Of a stretch of 23,188 bases of DNA, positions 21,418 through 23,188 are shown in pieces. Below the pieces are notes generated by a model, which made no database searches, had not been told where the DNA came from, and saw only the letters and a program-made list of their open reading frames with translations. The first letter of the stretch is position 1. Every line of letters begins with the position of its first letter. A program made the translations under genes and the position numbers. Origin of the DNA: Nitrospira sp. UBA6909 (GTDB taxonomy: Bacteria; Nitrospirota; Nitrospiria; Nitrospirales; Nitrospiraceae); the NCBI GenBank assembly GCA_002451055.1, contig DKBD01000033.1:1-23188 (forward strand). Reading direction: 5' to 3'.

Positions 21418-23188
21418 GAGATGTCTTACATTCCAAACTCGCCCACCTCCCTGACAAGCCCGGCGTCTATTTGTTCAAGAACGCGCAGGGGGCGATCATT
21501 TATATCGGAAAGGCGGCCGTCCTGACCGACCGCGTTCGATCCTACTTTCAGAAAAGCTCCGACCACAGCCCTAAGACCTCCCTGCTCGTCAGCCAGGTGG
21601 CCGATCTGGAAACGATGGTGACCCGGTCAGAGCTGGAAGCCCTGATTCTCGAAAGCAATCTCGTCAAACGCCACAAGCCGCAATTCAACATCGTCTTACG
21701 GGACGACAAGCAATACCCCTACGTGCGCTTGCCGATCAAGGACGACTTCCCACGCCTGTCCATCGTCCGCCGCGTGCAAAAGGACGGGGCCCTGTACTAT
21801 GGTCCCTATACGCCGGCAAACGCCTTGCGCGAAACCTTGAAAATCATCAAACACGTCTTCCCCTTGGCGACCTGCACAATCGACATCGATGGGAGGGCCG
21901 ATCGTGCCTGCATCGAATTCGAAATCAAGCGCTGCATGGCGCCTTGTACCGGTAACCAGTCGAAGCTCGAATACCATCAGATCGTTAAACAGGTCCGCCA
22001 GTTTCTTGAAGGCCGGGACCGTGAGTTGCTGGACGAACTCCGAGCGAAAATGGAACGGGCGGCTGAACGCGAGGAGTTTGAAGAGGCGGCTCGTGTACGG
22101 GACCGCCTCTTCAAGGTCGAACGGATGCTGGAAAAACAACGGATTACACAGACCTCGGCCGCCGATCAGGATGTGCTCGGCCTCGCGCGGCAAGGCGCGG
22201 CGGTGGACCTTCAGATTCTCTTCGTGCGCGGCGGCTTGTTGATCGGACGGAAGGATTTCTTCTGGCCCCAGTCCGCTGACACATCGGACGACGAGCTTGT
22301 CCGATCCGCAATCGAGCAGTTTTACAACAAGGACGGGCAGCCGCCGAGAGAAGTCCTGATTCCAACCGCCCTGGAAGACGCGGAACTGATCGAACAGTGG
22401 CTTTCAGACAAGCGGGGGGAGCCTGTTCGTGTCTTGGCCCCGGAACGTGGGACCAAGCATCAGCTGGTGCTCCTGGCTGAAGAAAACGCGGCGGCGGCCG
22501 CCGCCGACCATTTGCGCGAGGAAGAGCGCGATCGACAAGCGGGAGAGGAACTGAAACGGCTGCTTCGACTGGATCGAGTCCCGCGGCGAATCGAGGGGTT
22601 TGATATTTCCAACACCATGGGCGATCAATCGGTCGCTTCCATGGTGGTCTGGGAAGACGGGGCGATGAAGAATGCGGACTATCGGCACTTCAAGATCCGG
22701 ACGGTAGTCGGAGCCAATGACTTTGCCAGCATGAAAGAAGCGGTGATTCGCCGGTACGGCAGAGACGGCAGCGAGCCCAGCGAAACAACGGAACATCTCG
22801 CCCCGCCGGACATGATCCTCATCGACGGCGGAATCGGGCAACTGGCGGCGGCCATGGACGGCCTCAAGGAAACCGGGCATTCGGGTCTGCCGATCCTCGG
22901 TTTGGCGAAAGCCCGCGGCAACAAGGAAGAGCGTGTGTTCCTCGCAGGCAGAAAGAACCCCGTCATCCTGACTCCATCGTCCCCCGCCACTCACCTGCTC
23001 CAGCGCGTTCGGGACGAAGCCCATCGCTTTGCGATCACTTTCCATCGCAAACTGCGGAGCCGATCGCTTGTATCGTCACGGCTCGACCAGGTCATCGGCA
23101 TCGGCGAGATTCGACGCAATCGGCTTCTGAGCCGGTTTGGCAGTCTGGACAATCTGGCAGCCGCCAGCGACGATGCCCTCCATGAGGC
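21411..23188 (+). CDS. uvrC: Excinuclease ABC subunit C, partial (3' end beyond window)
   Basis: 592 complete codons are visible and the frame is open at the edge. The N-terminal GIY-YIG nuclease domain, which makes the 3' incision, shows PGVYLFKNAQGAIIYIGKA, then LEALILESNLVKRHKPQFNI and LYYGPYTPANALRETL. A cysteine cluster (C-T-I-D with RACIEFEIKRCMAPC) follows. The UvrB-binding UVR motif is in REEFEEAARVRDRLFKVE. The C-terminal RNase H-like domain, which makes the 5' incision, has EGFDISNTMG, MILIDGGIGQL and RDEAHRFAI. The helix-hairpin-helix DNA-binding region begins near QVIGIGEIRRNRLLSRFG. Only a few C-terminal residues should be missing. ATG 21411 lies within a heptad repeat, with at best a weak GGTGGA ribosome site. 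Confidence 0.97.
   Translation, partial: MTRDVLHSKLAHLPDKPGVYLFKNAQGAIIYIGKAAVLTDRVRSYFQKSSDHSPKTSLLVSQVADLETMVTRSELEALILESNLVKRHKPQFNIVLRDDKQYPYVRLPIKDDFPRLSIVRRVQKDGALYYGPYTPANALRETLKIIKHVFPLATCTIDIDGRADRACIEFEIKRCMAPCTGNQSKLEYHQIVKQVRQFLEGRDRELLDELRAKMERAAEREEFEEAARVRDRLFKVERMLEKQRITQTSAADQDVLGLARQGAAVDLQILFVRGGLLIGRKDFFWPQSADTSDDELVRSAIEQFYNKDGQPPREVLIPTALEDAELIEQWLSDKRGEPVRVLAPERGTKHQLVLLAEENAAAAAADHLREEERDRQAGEELKRLLRLDRVPRRIEGFDISNTMGDQSVASMVVWEDGAMKNADYRHFKIRTVVGANDFASMKEAVIRRYGRDGSEPSETTEHLAPPDMILIDGGIGQLAAAMDGLKETGHSGLPILGLAKARGNKEERVFLAGRKNPVILTPSSPATHLLQRVRDEAHRFAITFHRKLRSRSLVSSRLDQVIGIGEIRRNRLLSRFGSLDNLAAASDDALHE

Overview
The window reads as a GC-rich bacterial chromosome segment. 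Its gene content and protein style point to Nitrospirota, most likely a Nitrospira-like organism. That is an inference from recognition of the proteins, because no marker gene such as 16S rRNA is present.

Layout: (1) 1-603, minus strand: the N-terminal two thirds of an FGE/SUMF1-domain protein running off the left edge, with an apparent frameshift at a lipobox. (2) 772-1947: a MidA/NDUFAF7-type methyltransferase, followed by a terminator-like hairpin with a T tract. (3) 2011-17376: a complete complex I (NADH:quinone oxidoreductase) cluster in the order nuoA-B-CD-E-F-G-H-I-J-K-L-M-N, with nuoC and nuoD fused. (4) 17435-18295: a YihY/BrkB-family membrane protein. (5) 18392-19558, minus strand: a site-2-protease-type (M50) membrane metalloprotease with two CBS domains, convergent with yihY. 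(6) 19643-19795: a 50-residue remnant of a secreted polysaccharide deacetylase. (7) 19891-23188, plus strand: a VOC/glyoxalase-like protein, a DapF-like epimerase and uvrC (cut by the right edge).

How it fits together: NuoE, F and G form the NADH-oxidising arm. NuoB, CD and I carry electrons to quinone. NuoA, H, J, K, L, M and N form the proton-pumping membrane arm. The MidA homologue upstream belongs to the family of the mitochondrial complex I assembly factor NDUFAF7, which methylates an arginine of the NuoD homologue. The matching LHRG arginine is present here in NuoCD, so the gene is probably a dedicated maturation factor.

The most unusual signal is non-coding. Most gene junctions carry short degenerate repeats with an exact 7-nt phase built around TGA (or TCA on the opposite arm), usually as two inverted arms. 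They often contain the stop codon of the upstream gene or the start codon of the downstream gene. Two other junctions (nuoA-nuoB and nuoCD-nuoE) hold unrelated long inverted repeats. At the protein level, the DapF-like protein has Ser at both catalytic Cys positions, and NuoG has ligands for one more [4Fe-4S] cluster than the E. coli type.
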